A DNA stretch of 64,000 bases, taken from positions 7,987,667-8,051,666 of the forward strand of contig JAJLRJ010000010.1 in the NCBI GenBank assembly GCA_024195265.1, read 5' to 3'. The DNA comes from Dendrophyllia cribrosa (Eukaryota; Cnidaria; Anthozoa; Scleractinia; Dendrophylliidae). The notes under the pieces are model-generated. The model was not told where the DNA came from and searched no databases. It was given only the letters and a program-made list of their open reading frames with translations. This document shows, in pieces, positions 21,101 through 35,400 of this stretch. Numbering within the stretch: position 1 is the first letter of the stretch; every line of letters starts with the position of its first letter. A program made the position numbers and the translations under genes.

Positions 21101-24100
21101 AAGACAGACATCCAGTCTGCCTTCCGCATAATCCCCATACACCCCCTAGACTGGGAATTGTTAGGCTTGCAATGGAAAGGGCTTTATTTTTTCGACACGG
21201 TGCTCTCCTTTGGGCTTCGGAGCGCCCCTTTCCTTTTTAACATGCTCTCTGATGCTTTGGAGTGGATTATCCGCAACAAGCTCAACATCATGGGGGTCAT
21301 GCACATCCTAGATGATTTCTTTATTGCCCTTCCCCCCCTCGTTCCCAATGTTCCACAGCCCTATGTCATCTTCTAACATTACTTAGCGACCTCGATATCC
21401 CTCTCGCCCCGGGTAAGACTTTTTCCCCCTCTACACAACTGGAATTTATGGGAATCCTACTGGATTCCTCCCAAATGGAAGCCAGACTCCCAGAAGACAA
21501 GCTGTCTAGGCTCCATTCCCTTGTCTCCTCCTGGCAGTTAAAAACCAGCTGTCGCCTCCGCGACTTACAATCTCTTATTGGGTCCCTCCAGTTTGCATGC
21601 AAAGTGGTGGCCCCGGGCTGCCCCTTCCTCCGCTGCATGATTTCCCTAACCCGCGGCTCGTCAAATCCCAACTCCTTTATCCGCCTAAATAAGGAATTCC
21701 ACAAAGACCTCGATATGTAAGCACACTTCCTGGCTTCCTGGAATGGGGTTAACCTGTTTTTGCCCCCTTTTTCCCCCTGTTCCGATTTCGTCCCCTTTTA
21801 CACCAATGCCTCTGGGTCTATTGGTTATGGAGCATATCTCCACCCCCTTTGGTTTAATGGCAAATTGCTCTCCCAGCACTGCCTTGCATCCTCCCCAGAT
21901 ATAAGCATTGCCTGGCAGGAACTTTTTCCCATATACTTAGCTTGTGCCCTATGGGGGTCCTTGTGGTGCAATAGGCATGTGCGCTTCTATTGTGAGAACC
22001 AAGCGGTGGTGTCCATTATTAACACTAAGAGCTCCAAAATCCCTCGTATCATGGATCTCCTTAGGCCCATTACCCTTTTCACTCTCCAGCATAATTTCAC
22101 CCCAACAGCAGTTCACTTAGAGGGCCTCCAGAATGGTGTTGCTGACTCCCTTTCTCGTTTCCAGATGGAGCGTTTCAGGGCACTGGCACCAGAAGCCTCG
22201 CCTACTCGCTACCCCATCCCGGAATATCTGATTCATATTTAACCAACAAAGTTTCTGCTTATCTATGGGGCTCCCTGGCACCTTCCACAAAAAGAACTTA
22301 TGCATCGGGAGAAAAACAATTTTAATTATCCTTTTCTGCCTTAAATACGGTCTAATTACACCTGCCACCCCTTTGCTCCCAACTAAGGAGGTTACATTGA
22401 TCTGTTTCATATCCCATTTAGCTGAATGTGTTAAGTTCCACACTATTAAAGTTTACCTAGCAGCGATACACAATTTACATGTAGAGTTCAACTGCAACCT
22501 CAACTTTGCAGCCATGCCTTGCCTCCAAAACACCCTCCGTGGGATCAAACGTACCCTGGGCATGTCCAGACGGAACCGTCAGCCCATTACTCTTTTTATC
22601 CTCGAAAAAATTTTCAAACTGCTTGCCCCCAATCATTCGCTTGACGTTGACACCGTTATGCTTTGGGCCACCTTTACTTTAGCTTCCTTTGGCTTCTTGA
22701 GGTGCAGTGAACTCACATGTAATAGTCAATTCGACCACAACGTACACCTCACCCGTGAGGATATTACCTTCTTTCCGAACATCACAAATCCGCAACACAT
22801 TAAAGTCTGCATCAAGAAGTCTAAGACAGACCCGTTCCGGCAAACGTCACTCATCACCATTGCCAGATCACAGTCTACAGTGTGTGCAGTGTCTGCAATA
22901 AGAGAATTTATTCTACAAACACCGGATTCCACCCTGCAAAGCCCCTTGTTCAAGTTTACCGATGGTACCTTTCTCTCATGGCGTACCCTTGCCTCCAACT
23001 TACACACCTTGCTTGATCTGTGTGGCCTCCAATCCAAGCGCTACAACACCCACAGCTTCCGAATCGGTGCAGCAACAACAGCAGCTGCCGCTGGCCTGCC
23101 ATCCTGGTTGATCAAAATACTTGGCCGCTGGCGCTGTGATTCATATGAAAGGTACATTCACCTCCCTCAAGCTACCATCCTGCAAGTACCATCTACCATG
23201 ACCACCTACCACCACGACCGTGATCACACCTGTATTGGGTTATTCCAGAAAAAATCCACACCTCCCCGACGGATGGCATGCTGGAAATTCACGCGGGAAG
23301 GGGGGGGTTGAGGGCTCTGGAAATCCAGGCGGGAGGGGCGGTCTGGACCTAAAAATCCTTCCTCAGGGGTCGATTTTTTGAAAATGATTTGAAGAGAACA
23401 CTTTGTGTTCAAAACAATTAGTTAAGGTTTAACTTCGTCGGTTCCACATTATTCATAGAGAATAAACCGGATGAAAGGGAGAAAATACAACTCAAATATG
23501 GAGAAAGTCAGTGGTTAACGTAACCGGAAGCGTGCTTCGGTACCTTGCAACAAAGCTCGTGTCCGAGTTCTTGCCAGCAACAAATTGTCAGGGAAAGGTT
23601 AAAAAGTATCAGCCGATTTGAAAAAAGACAAAAGATTTTTGACAAAAACAATCGATGTACCGTTGTGCAAGTACGCATTGTTTTCTATTTGTAGAATTGT
23701 TTCAGCTTGCTTTCATGCACGTTCCCTGTAATCTGATATACATATGTAAGCTTAGGGGCCGATTACATGGCGAATTTCAGCCCGGGCTGAGATTTCAGCC
23801 CGGTTGACCGGGCTGAGATTTCAGCCCGGCTTCTGAAATAAATCCTCTTAAAATGAAGTTAGCGATTACATGAACAAAGTTTCAGCCCGGGCCGAGTTTT
23901 AGCCCGGGCTGAAAATTCCAGCCCGGTTTCAGAAACCGGGCTGGAATTTTCAGCCCGGCCAAACGGGCTGAAATTCGCCATGTAATCGCATCAGAATTTC
24001 AGCCCGGGCTGAAAAGTGAATTTGGGCACGCGCAGTCGAATCTTCGACGCCATTTTGATTATCGTTATCAATCTTCCCGCGTAATTTCAAACTTGGCGCC

Positions 24101-26369
24101 CGGGCTGAAATCTCAGCCCGGGCTGAAATTTGTCATGTAATCACAACGAAATTTCAACCGGGCTGAAATTCGCCATGTAATCGGCCCCTTAGTAATATAC
24201 GGCTTACGCAAATGTCCAAACTTTTATGCCGCTCTTCCTAGTGTACTATTTGGTTGATGCGTTAAACCTTGAAGGAAATATAAAATAATTGGAAGAAGCT
24301 TTCCAATTTAATACTTAAAGGCAAATTGCGATCAAACTTGTTCGAATGTTTTCTTCGTGAAGCCAATAATCACGGTAAAGGCGCTAGTAAATATAATTAA
24401 ATTAAATAGCACTTTCTGAATTTGTTTGCTTTCAAGATTTTTTTGATTCGCGTAAACATTATGTGAATCATTCTTACGGATAAGAATGGCATTCTATATA
24501 CACAGGAAAAGTCGGAAATTTTAGAAAACACTTCATGTAATAAAAATAGGTTGCTGAATTTAAATAATATTTTGTGATGTTTACAATATTTCGCAGACAC
24601 AAGCGCTCGGCGTGCAATTAGGATAAATGTCATAAATAAATCGCCAAGCCTTCCGGAAGCAGAAAATCACTGAAATCTGACAAGTGTAAGATACCAAAAT
24701 CAAAGCAGTTATTTAAGGAACTAGATTTAAAGAAACATTTCATTCGATTTTGTCTTGAAATCACTGGGTTTTTTTTCATGTGTCACGCAATATTTATTTA
24801 AAAAATGTTTCACCAATTTATAGCACTAATCAAAACAATTTAGAAAAATATAAAAACACAATCTCCTGAATGCGACTACATGTATTTTTTTTTCATTGTC
24901 TGTAAATTTAGGGCCTCCAAAAATTTATTGGAAATCCGGGCAGGAGGAGGGGTCTCTGGGCTTGGAAATCCAGGTGGGAGGGGGGGTCTAGCGGGCCAGG
25001 AAATCCGGGCGGGGGGAGGGGTCAAAAAATCTTGCCATCCGTCGGGGGTGTGTGGATTTTTTCTGGAATAACCCATTGACAACCTCACAACTTTTGATCC
25101 ATGGCAATGATATGGACATAAAAACGCTGCTAACGTTCCTCTATTGGACAGAACTTTGAGCTCACAGGCCAGGTCTATGCCTGTACAATAAACACTAAGA
25201 CATTTTTTTCATAATATGATATTTTATTTCTATTAGTTGTTATGACAGTGGTAACTATGCGCGAGGAATCCTGCTGAGGCTACTAACAGTATGCTGCTCC
25301 GCACCATCCTGGGTGGGGTAACCGTTTGCTACTCGGAATCAAACAGCTCTCTTAGCAACCTCAGTGTGGGAGGATTCTGTCCCAGAATTATGGGGGGAAG
25401 CGTTGCTGGCGACAACCCTTCAGTCCCACACTGAAGCGATGCCTGGGTTGCCTTTGCTTGGGTGATAAACGGTGGTGACGTCCACTTCCCCTTGCTAAGC
25501 GACCTTCTAGGAGCTTGGCATAGGTACACGCTGCTCAGAGTACATGTAGCTGTGCTCCATGACACCCATCTCATGGTTTATATGCCACTTGCTGACCGGC
25601 TAGCCCCATTGACTGGCCTCGCACGCGGCAGGCAGCACTTGGGTCCTGGACAACGCTTATCCTTCAACCTTATCCCACAAAATATGTGCCTTTCAATTGT
25701 GCATGGACATTAAACAAAAAATAATTTGCACCAGTTTCAATGCTGGCCCTGCTAAACACGTTATCTCAGTTTAGGTTATATTTTTATTGGACGATGAATT
25801 GGCCTTGTTTCCCACATCTTCTCACACTTAATGGTAGTGGATGTTAAAGAACCTGCTCATTGTTTGAAAAGCGTATAGGACATTGTCCCTGATGAGTGGT
25901 GTAACCTTTATTTGGGGGAGAGGAATGCAGTTACAGGCCTACATGTTCCACAGTAATTGGTGCAAGCTGTTGCGGTGTCTCTGCCAACTCTGGCAAAGTT
26001 TATCAAATCAAATCAAAAATAAAATGGTGAAAGTAAGGTTACCGTAACCATTTTTCTTTCACCTTTGCTAGATGCATTTTTTGATGTTTGGCTCTGGCTT
26101 TCAAACCTGGGAATACTCGCCCAAGTTTGCCATCAGATCCTATGCGTACCTGCTCTTACACACTTTTCCTGGAAAGGTGCAGATTCAAATATTTGAAGCT
26201 AATAAAGTGAGTACATGCACTTACAAGCTACTGGTACAATCTAAAAGCTAGCAGTGCAATAATGAAAGTAAATAATTATATTGTTCTAGACTCTCTTGAA
26301 ACTCATTTCTTCCACTGACGAGTTATGACATTTAAGTTGTGCTTAGGGACGGGCCATTATTGTTCTGGA

Positions 26370-26406
<37 letters not shown>

Positions 26407-29400
26407 AATATTGAAAAAAAATTGTTTGCAGGGCCTGAAAAGACAAAATAAATTGTTTACAAATACGATATGTGTAAAAAAAAATGTTTGCAGAGAAGTC
26501 AGATAAACAATTAAAAACTATTAGTTCCAAAACTGAAATATTACTCAGTGATGCAAAAGCAAATGCAGCTGAAAATAGCTCCAAGATGTCTCTTCCCATT
26601 TGGCTGCACAAGACAACTCTTTCACCTTGCCTTCGCAAATAGCAGCCAAAAAGCTCCTCATTGTGCCAGGGCTTAAGGTCAAAATATCAATGGGTTTTCA
26701 TTCGAGGAATACCACTTGCCTTGCCATTTAACGTTGACATTCTGTCCAGAAATGGGCAAGTTTCAGAAGTCTGTCATCTTCCTGACGATATCACCATCAA
26801 AGCTAACGGGTCACTAACTGTTTACAAGTTATTTGGAGTAACCTATGGCGATGGGAATCGTTTTAAATCAGCAATGGCCTGCCTTTACCGCTGGTACCAT
26901 AGGCCAGGTGGTACGAGTATAATGGCCTGTGGGAACAACGTCAACGAAGATCAGGACTTCGGCACTGTGGAATCGCGAAAAAGCCTGCTACTCCCTTTGC
27001 ATATTTCCTGTCATATGCCCTTTATTTGCGCCAGTTGCTGTGTAGGAATTAAAATGGTGAGTGATGTATAAAGGAACAACAAACTATAAAAGGAGCGTAT
27101 GTGGCCAAAATAATTGCACTAGCACTAGCACTATCGATTTTTTTTCTTCGAAAAATAACTTATTAACTCAGATATTTTTAGCACCAGAGAAGATAGCACT
27201 GTAAAAAAAAATTAACAAAAAAATGTTTGCAGGAAGGCACTCTTGGAAAAAAAATGATTGCAGAGGCACAATTATTAAAAAAAATTGTTTGTAGAGGAAA
27301 ATTTCTCATCCCCCGCCCCCTCCAGAAAAATAATGGTCCGTCCCTTACCAGTTATTTTGCATGGCTCCAGTAAGCTGCAAATATCATTGTTTACCCCCTT
27401 GATGCCCTTTTCTTGACCCAAAAGGAATGGCATTGGAGGGAGAGGAGGGTGGGGAGTTAGATGCTAGAGGTGGGGATGGGGGGTAGGGGGTGGAACAAAA
27501 TGCCTATAGGAGAGGGGAGGGTTGGAACATTAAGTTAGCAATATGAATAATTAATGGTCACCTGTCTCACCCACAGGGATGGCATTGGAGGGAGTGGAGA
27601 GGGGAGGGTAGAGAGTTAGATGCAAGAGGTGGGGGGAGGGGGGCTGGAACAAAATGCCTAGGACAGGGGAGGGTTGGTGAACATTGAGCTAGCAATATGA
27701 AATGGTCACCTGTCTTACCCATAGGGATGGCATTAGAGTGCCTCTGAGACCAAAAAAATCAAATTGAAGAATAAAAATCCGCATGAAACACGTATTCTCG
27801 CAATGCACGAACATGCGATGAGTGTTGTTTATAAATTGTAAAATATAGCCTCAAATTGTCAAAATACCTGTGTTGAAACAGTGCTCCCTATCTTTGTCGG
27901 ACATTTTGAAGCTTTTAGCAATGAAGGAACACCGAAGAGGAACAAATTCGAAGCCAAAGAAAAGAGTCTGTAAACAAGCAGCCATCTTGGTTATCCTTAG
28001 AAACCAGGCTAAATAAAAACATGTGCTCAAGAAATTTGCATGGTCGGAAAATGGGTAAGTTTATGAGTAAAAAGAAACAGAAATTCACAGAAACCAGGTT
28101 AGTTTACAAAGTCCAGAGACACTTGGGAAAGGCAGAACTCAGTGAAAAACGAGACAAATTTCTCCTGGTACATTGTACTCGTCCTGTCAGACAAGTGCTT
28201 TTGGAAATCAACTTGACTGAGATCAAGAAGTACTCGTCTCAGACGAGCGGACGAGTGGAAGTTTTTTGCCCTGAAAATGCTAAGGAGAGGGACGGGTCGG
28301 TGAACATTGAGCCAGCAATATGTAATGGTCATATCGCAGACCCATGGTGATGGCTTTGGAGGGAAGTGAGGTTTGGGAGTTGGACACAGGGGGTGAGGGG
28401 AGGGGGGTCTGTGAAGCAAAACGTCTTTGACTAGGAGTAAGGAGAGTCTGAATGTTCAGTATTCACAAGTTTCTCATAGGAGACTTTGATTTTTATCTTG
28501 TCATTTCAGTTGCTGGTGTTTTACTTCTTACGCTTTGTACTGTCAATATTATGTGCAGGCTGTGAGACATACTTTTATAGGTATTTGATGAGTTTATATT
28601 GTAACTTGAGGCTTTAACCTTTTTATTGGTACTATCAAAATACAAATTCTCCTTTGTTGTCCCCAAATATTTGTTATAGCAGTAGTGGAGAAAAATTGTT
28701 AAATCTTATTTTAGGTCAGTCATATCCTTAAAGTGCACATTAAGTGAAATTTCACTACCCTTTGTTTTAGGGTTTCGTTTTCCTCTTTTGCGCAAAGAGG
28801 ATCCACTATTTTTTGCAGTTTGAAAACTCCCACCGAGACCTGAAAATTGCGACATTTTGAGCGTGGCCAGAAAGGTATTTGTGACGTCATTCGTGTGTTT
28901 GATCACACAAAACATGTCGGGGAATAGCCCTTTTCGCGGTTAACCTTTCTCATTTGCATTACAATAAAATTCAACATGATTGCGAGGCAATTTCGGGCAG
29001 AAACTACAAAACTGCCCGAAATAGCCTCCCAACTACGTTGATTTTTATTGTAATGAAAATGAGAAAGGTTAAGGGCTGTTGGACAAACCTGGAGCTAAAA
29101 TACGTGTCACTTTCAGCCATATTTAATCAAAATTATTCTTCCACAAGTTGCCAAAACTCCACTGTAGAACAAGTGGCGCGCCCAGTTGTAAACACACACT
29201 AATGACATCACTAGAACCCAGATCTTTGTCTAATATGCCCAACTTGCGTTGCTTGTTAAAATATGTTCCCACCACTTCAAGTGACTTATTTTCCCATCAA
29301 AATAATTATCAAAACACCTATTTTTAGATTATCGCAAGAAAATGGTAGTGAAATTTCACTTCATGTGCATGCACTTTAATTCTCATGACCTCTCCAGTTA

Positions 29401-32400
29401 ACTACTTAGCATTAATATATATTGCAAGGAGAAATTGGCTGCTGCAATAAAATTTGACTAAAAAGGTTTGTTTATCTGAGTGTGTTTTTTTAAACTAAAA
29501 ATAATCGAGGGCCTGATATTGCGCTATGAGGACAGATGTTTCACAATCAGAATATTTTCCCACCCAAATGTTTTTTGCATTTGTAATGACAGTACAATAG
29601 TTGTTCATTTGAGCTACAACTGGTTGAATTGTTCAGGGACACTTGAACATAATCAGCAACCATGCAATTGCCAAAAGGTAAAATTTGTTGTTAATTAACC
29701 AAGACATTTTTTAATTTTATTTTTTAAGCAATGTGAAAATGCCAAAGGCCACTGACATTAAATTGAAGTTGTTGTTGAAGCCAATATTATTTGTGGTCTT
29801 TCTTTCAGGGGCATAATGAAACAATTTGGTAACCATGTGGCAAGAATTACTGCCGTTTTTATGATTTTTAGCACAGGAATGTTTATATCTGCAGCTGGTA
29901 AGTGCAAAGTGCAAACTGCCGTTTTTCATATATAGCATACATGTAAAATAAGAATTTTTATTTTTATTTTTTCATTATTAAATAAAACTTTATTTCATGT
30001 ACATGTATGTGATGAAATGTGAAGTTAATGTGCAGCAAAACACTGTTAATGGACCTTTAATTTGAATTACGACATCATGTTGTACACTCATGGACAGTGG
30101 GCCAGGTGAGAAGTTAAAATAATTGTGGGAAATTGCTTTAAATTTTGAACACTTGGTCCTATGGGACTCGCAAATTCTACCTGAGTTTTAGGCCAGGAGA
30201 TGGGGGAGAAATTGTGAGAAAATTATCTCTAGTGAAGACAAATTTGGTTCAAGTTAATGGGTAAAATTACAGTTACCGGTAATACACTGCGATGCAAGTC
30301 CACAGGATGCTGCTCAAGTTTGAGATAACGGGAAGTGCGAGATATTCGGGGTTCAAGATAACAAAACCCCACTGTATTTCTACATTTTTGCATGGTTATT
30401 AAACTTTTGATCTCATAGATCTCAGTTTCTTGTTGTTTGTTTTTGCAGCATTCCTTCCGAGCACATTTGCAATGTACATGGTTCTTTTATCTTATGGCGG
30501 ATGGTTTGCTGGAAATTATGCAGTAAGTTCCGTGTTCATTATCTCTTGCATACCCCTTTGGTGAAAGTCAGACTTACATTCAAAATGGAGTTGTTCACAG
30601 ATAAATGAAATTGCCTGTCACCAGTGGCAGATTGATCGGAGGCGGGGGGGATAGGCTCCCTGTGCCCCACCCCTAAACCCACCACTGGTCACTTACATAT
30701 CAAAGGGGCTCTAAGAACCATCATCATCATCATCATCATCATTTTTATTTATAAACGGGTAAACATCAGACTAATACACAAATAAGGCTAAATACATAAT
30801 TATTCATATACTTCTAGATCCTAAAATATTACACTTGAATGAAAACTACTATTGCACTTACAATAATGTAAAGTTAAAAAATAAAATTAAAATTAAAGCC
30901 TGTTTTCCATGAATGCCGTGTTTAAATGAGAATTAAGTAGTTGCCGCAAGCTAGTCAAGGATTTAGCTTGTCTTATGTCAGAGGGCAAAGTGTTCCACAG
31001 GACAGCCCCGCTGTAACAAAAGCTGTTTTAATTTGTAGTAATTAGTATGTGGCAAGGGAACAGCCAGCTTATTTTCAGAGTCTCTAAGATTATAGGAATT
31101 AAATAAATATATATATATATATCGCTGAGTGGTATAAATTTTGAAGACAGATAATCAGGCACAAGACAATTCAAAGGTTTATACACCATCACAGCCTTAA
31201 AAATTAGACGCTGGGCTTCAATCTCATGAATATGAAACCACTTAATAAGGTTAATTTTAGTTTTTCTTGTTGGTTACAAAATAAGGCGTATTCAGTTTAC
31301 AAATAAAAAAACATCTTAGCAGACATGCGCAAGAATCCATGTTTTGGGTGCTTCATGCCTTTGCGAGCAGCGTGCAGCGATTTGAGCAAATAAGCCTAAA
31401 ACAAAGAGCAAAATAAACAACAACAATAAAATGATAAATGTTAACTTGCCATTTTAATTCCATTTGCAGTTTGCAAATAATCGTATTATGTTTACAAAAT
31501 TAATCGGAAAACATCTTAGCATGACATAAATATGCAATGTCTGAAACAAGACATAACGTACAGTACCTGTCAAAGGTAAGTTGACAGTCGCGACTTGAAA
31601 CTCGATCCTCGAGTTTTCGAGTTTCGAGTTTCGAGAATTGAGTTTCGAGTTTCGAGACACTTGAAGTTTTTTTCGAGAATCTCGAAAAAGGGATTTCCAG
31701 AAAGGGATTAATTTCTCGAAGACAGAACAATGACGATTTCACACAGCCACTTTTGTTTCGCGTGGCCTTTGTTTTGTTATCACACTGCTGTGAGCTGCGG
31801 AACCTCCAGCGAAAAAAAAAACTTGAAAAAAACTGTCACCGGCCTGCGAGAGAGAGGCAATTTCACGGGTCCTGTTTCCCTATCCTGAGTACCAGAGGTT
31901 TATTTTTTTTTTAGTGAAAACCGGCTAGTTTACGAGCCGAGAATGCGAGAAGCGAACGCATCTCGCGTAGCAGTCTGTAATGCTTTAAATTTAAACCTAG
32001 AATTTTCCCAGCGGATTAGAAAATCATGAATTAAACAAAGTTTATGATAGCAGAATCGGTAGGAATGACGAGGGTTTAACGCTAAATAACACAAGTTAAT
32101 ATTCTTTTCTGCTGCAACTTGATTTTGCATCGCATACCGTCAAAAATATTAAACTCCGGCACCCGGCTTGAATTTGCACACGTCAAAAAACAACTCCGGT
32201 CTTTGACAGGAAAATGTCATGCTTTCAAAACTAAAATTGGAAGTCTTCAATGAGACCAATATTAAAAATTAAAGTTTGTGGCGAATGTAAAAGATTAAAA
32301 GTACATTTGCAAACTTTGACGCTGAAATCAAAGAGTACTAAATTTGCATACAGTCGTGCGGGCATGCACAGCCTTTGTAACTTGAAACCCGTAAACAGCG

Positions 32401-35400
32401 CGTAACGCAATAATGTTTTAGCGCCTGTTTACATGGAGGGAGGGTGACCCGGGTACCAGGGTCACCCTCCCAGCCGGGCTAACACATAGCCTGCCTTTAC
32501 ATGGGCGGGCTATTAGGGCGGGCTATCATATAGGTGAGCTATCTTTTTTTTTTGGCGGGCTCTTAAATTGTTTTGGCGGGCTTTTTTTATTGCAACGGCA
32601 CGCTTTATTAAGCACGACATATTAACAAACATGGCAGCAAGAAGAAAGGCTATAGCGGCGAGTTTGCTGTTTTTTTTGTTGCTTGTTTTCACGGGTAATT
32701 TCAAGTCAAAAGAAATAGCCCGCCTAGGAGGGTGACCCTGGGGTGGCCGTTTACATGCAGAAAAGATAGCCTGCCTAGGAGGGTTACCCTGGCAAGCAGA
32801 CAGGGTGACCCGGGTAGGCGGGTGACGCTGTCTATCATGTAAACACTTCAGTGTGCTTTGTAAAGAAATGTATGAAAAGTTGGCCCTCCCAGGGTAGCCC
32901 TGCTAGGAGGGTGACCCTGCTACCCGGGTCACCCTCCCTCCATGTAAACAGGCCCTTAGATAAATACGTTTCGCGAAGTTTTGCGGCCACGCATATTTAT
33001 CTTTAGCAAATATATCTTCTGGTTTTAAACGTCTAACTCCAGCGCTAACTCTCAAACTTATAGATAATTGAGTCAAACTTGAAAAATTTAAAAGGAAGCT
33101 TGCGAAAGTCGAGAGAGCGCTGAAATGAAAACAACGCGGCCGTCGCTCTTCGGTACGCTGTAAAATCGTGTAAGTTCTTTGGAACAAAGAGAAGTGCTGC
33201 CTTTTGTTTGTCTACTAAAGAATTAATCGAGCAGCAAGCTTTTTGTTTTCTTGTCTCGAAACTCTAAGCACTCGACTCGAAACTCGAAGTTCGCGACTCG
33301 AAGTTTTTCGAGTTTCGAGTTTCGAGAATCGAGTATCGAGTTTCGAGTGACTGTCAACTTACCTTTGACAGGTACTGTAATACCCTGGGGAGTTTATAGG
33401 TTTACATGTTTACGACATTGAGTGACATTGTGTGACAAATTTGCATATCTTTACCTGCATACTATATCTCATTGAACACACTTTGCATATTTACAAGATA
33501 AAAAGGAATTTTGGCATAGATAATTTGACTCTTACCCCAATAGACCAATATCACGCTAGCATGGCACAAAAATATATTTGGTTTATTGGGAAAAAGAGCC
33601 CAGCATCAAATTCAGCATATCGATAAAATTATTAGTAAAATAACAAAGTTTTGTAAAGATTGCTAGAAAACTGACAAAGATATGAAATTTTGAAACTGAG
33701 CATTTTTACAAAGAAATGTATGGTGGACGGGCATAGATTGCCCGCATCCAGCCTCGTTTTCGTGTTTTTCCCATACATTTCTTTGTAAAAATTAGGCCAG
33801 AGTACTAAGTTTAAAAAGCTCATACATGTATCTCCGTCAGTATACGAGCAATCTTTACGAAACTTTACAGTTTTACTAATATTGATGCACTGATTTTGAT
33901 ACTGGACTCTTTTCCCTATTAAATTAAATATATTTTCATGCCATGCTAGTGTGATATTGGTGTATTCCCACAGACATGGTTAAGCATTTTGGTAAATCTG
34001 GCTCCAATGAATGACGATTTTAGGGAAGTCAAACATTATTGATTTTGGTACATGTAGAATCCAGCAGAATACTGTTTTGATAGAATCTGGCAGATTTTTA
34101 ACTTTTCTGCTGATAAACTGTGGATAGGCAGACACTTCTACAATGAAGGTGGACACTGATTAATGGCCCTGTAAGCAGACACTAAGTCGTTTCCCAGCCA
34201 CTTACAAGCACTTCAGTTTTAACCACCAAAGGGAGATAACTTTAATTCAACTAGGGTTGATGAGGCTGATAAGGCCTCTAACAAGATTATGCTAATTTAC
34301 CAAGAAAAATGATACAGAACAATAAGAAAAATGAATTTCAAATTAAAACTTTACCAAGAAGAAGTTTCTGTATTATATAGAGGTACAAATGTAGGGATTG
34401 TATGAATTTTTGTATTTTTGGGACCAAGAGAACTGTCCATTTTGGAGGTGTCCATAAAAACAGGTTTGACTGTGTATTATAACCTGCCACAAATGCACAT
34501 CTCTCCTAAACAGACACTAAGTCATGGTCCCAGCCACCTCCAAATTCTACATTTTTAACCTCCCGTAAGTGGACACCTTTTTTTTTGTCATATTGTACTA
34601 CATAACTGATAGTTCTACTGTGCACATACATGTAATTGCAAAAAACAACTTTTTTATTATATTTGATAAAATACAATGAAATCTACAATACAGCGAACTA
34701 TCAGCTAGACTGGGAAAAAATTTACTCGCTATCCTTCCAAATAACGCTAGACACTAAATTAAGAGAATTTCAATACAAGATACTTCTGTCTCATAGAATT
34801 TGTTATACAAACATAATGCTTTTCAAATTTAGAATAGTTGATTCACCGCTATGCTACTTCTGCAAGGAAGAGTTAGAGACGATAGAACATTTTTTCTTCC
34901 AGTGTGAAATTGTCTCTTTTTTGGAATGAAGTAAATAACATCCTAAAATCGCAAAAGCTTATTTCTGCCCCTTTCGAAATCAAGGATATTTTCTTTGGAA
35001 TTGTTCGTGCGGTCAACAACAATGTTCTTATTAACTACATCATTCTCGAGGGTAAATACTTTATCTACCGTTTTAAGCTTAATAAATCTCCTCTCTCCGT
35101 TAGTCTGTTTTTAGAAAAATGTAAGAGAACATATCAAATCGAACGTTTTATTGCGAGAAGGAACAAAAAGCTTTTTCTCCACAACAAAAACTGGGAGCCC
35201 CTCCTCCCTCTTTTGAAACAATAGCTATAACTTTCTTCTGGTATACAAGTTATAAGGGTATAAGTATGTTAAAAATATTGTTACATGTAAGTCTAAGTAT
35301 CATTCTGTAAGTATTGTTTTGTAATTAGCGTAAGTATCGTATTGTAAGTAGTGTAAGCACTGTACTGTAAGAAGTATATGTATTGTTTTGTAAGTAGCAT

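Larger units (their letters stand above)
19000..25760 (+). mobile_element. Decayed tyrosine-recombinase retrotransposon (DIRS/Ngaro-like) in ALG9 intron 2
   Basis: Order: an 83-bp direct repeat pair, gag-like ORF with SAP and zinc knuckle, RT, RNase H, tyrosine recombinase, then about 650 bp of tail. Absence of an integrase and presence of a C-terminal tyrosine recombinase define the YR class. Frames are broken in RT and the recombinase ORF is interrupted by another transposon. Outer limits are approximate; terminal repeats could not be matched by eye. Same strand as ALG9. Confidence 0.75.

Noticed and set aside
26357..26638. Minus-strand ORF of 93 aa ending in poly-Pro
   Set aside because: Runs through the poly-G tip of the TTA element; low complexity.
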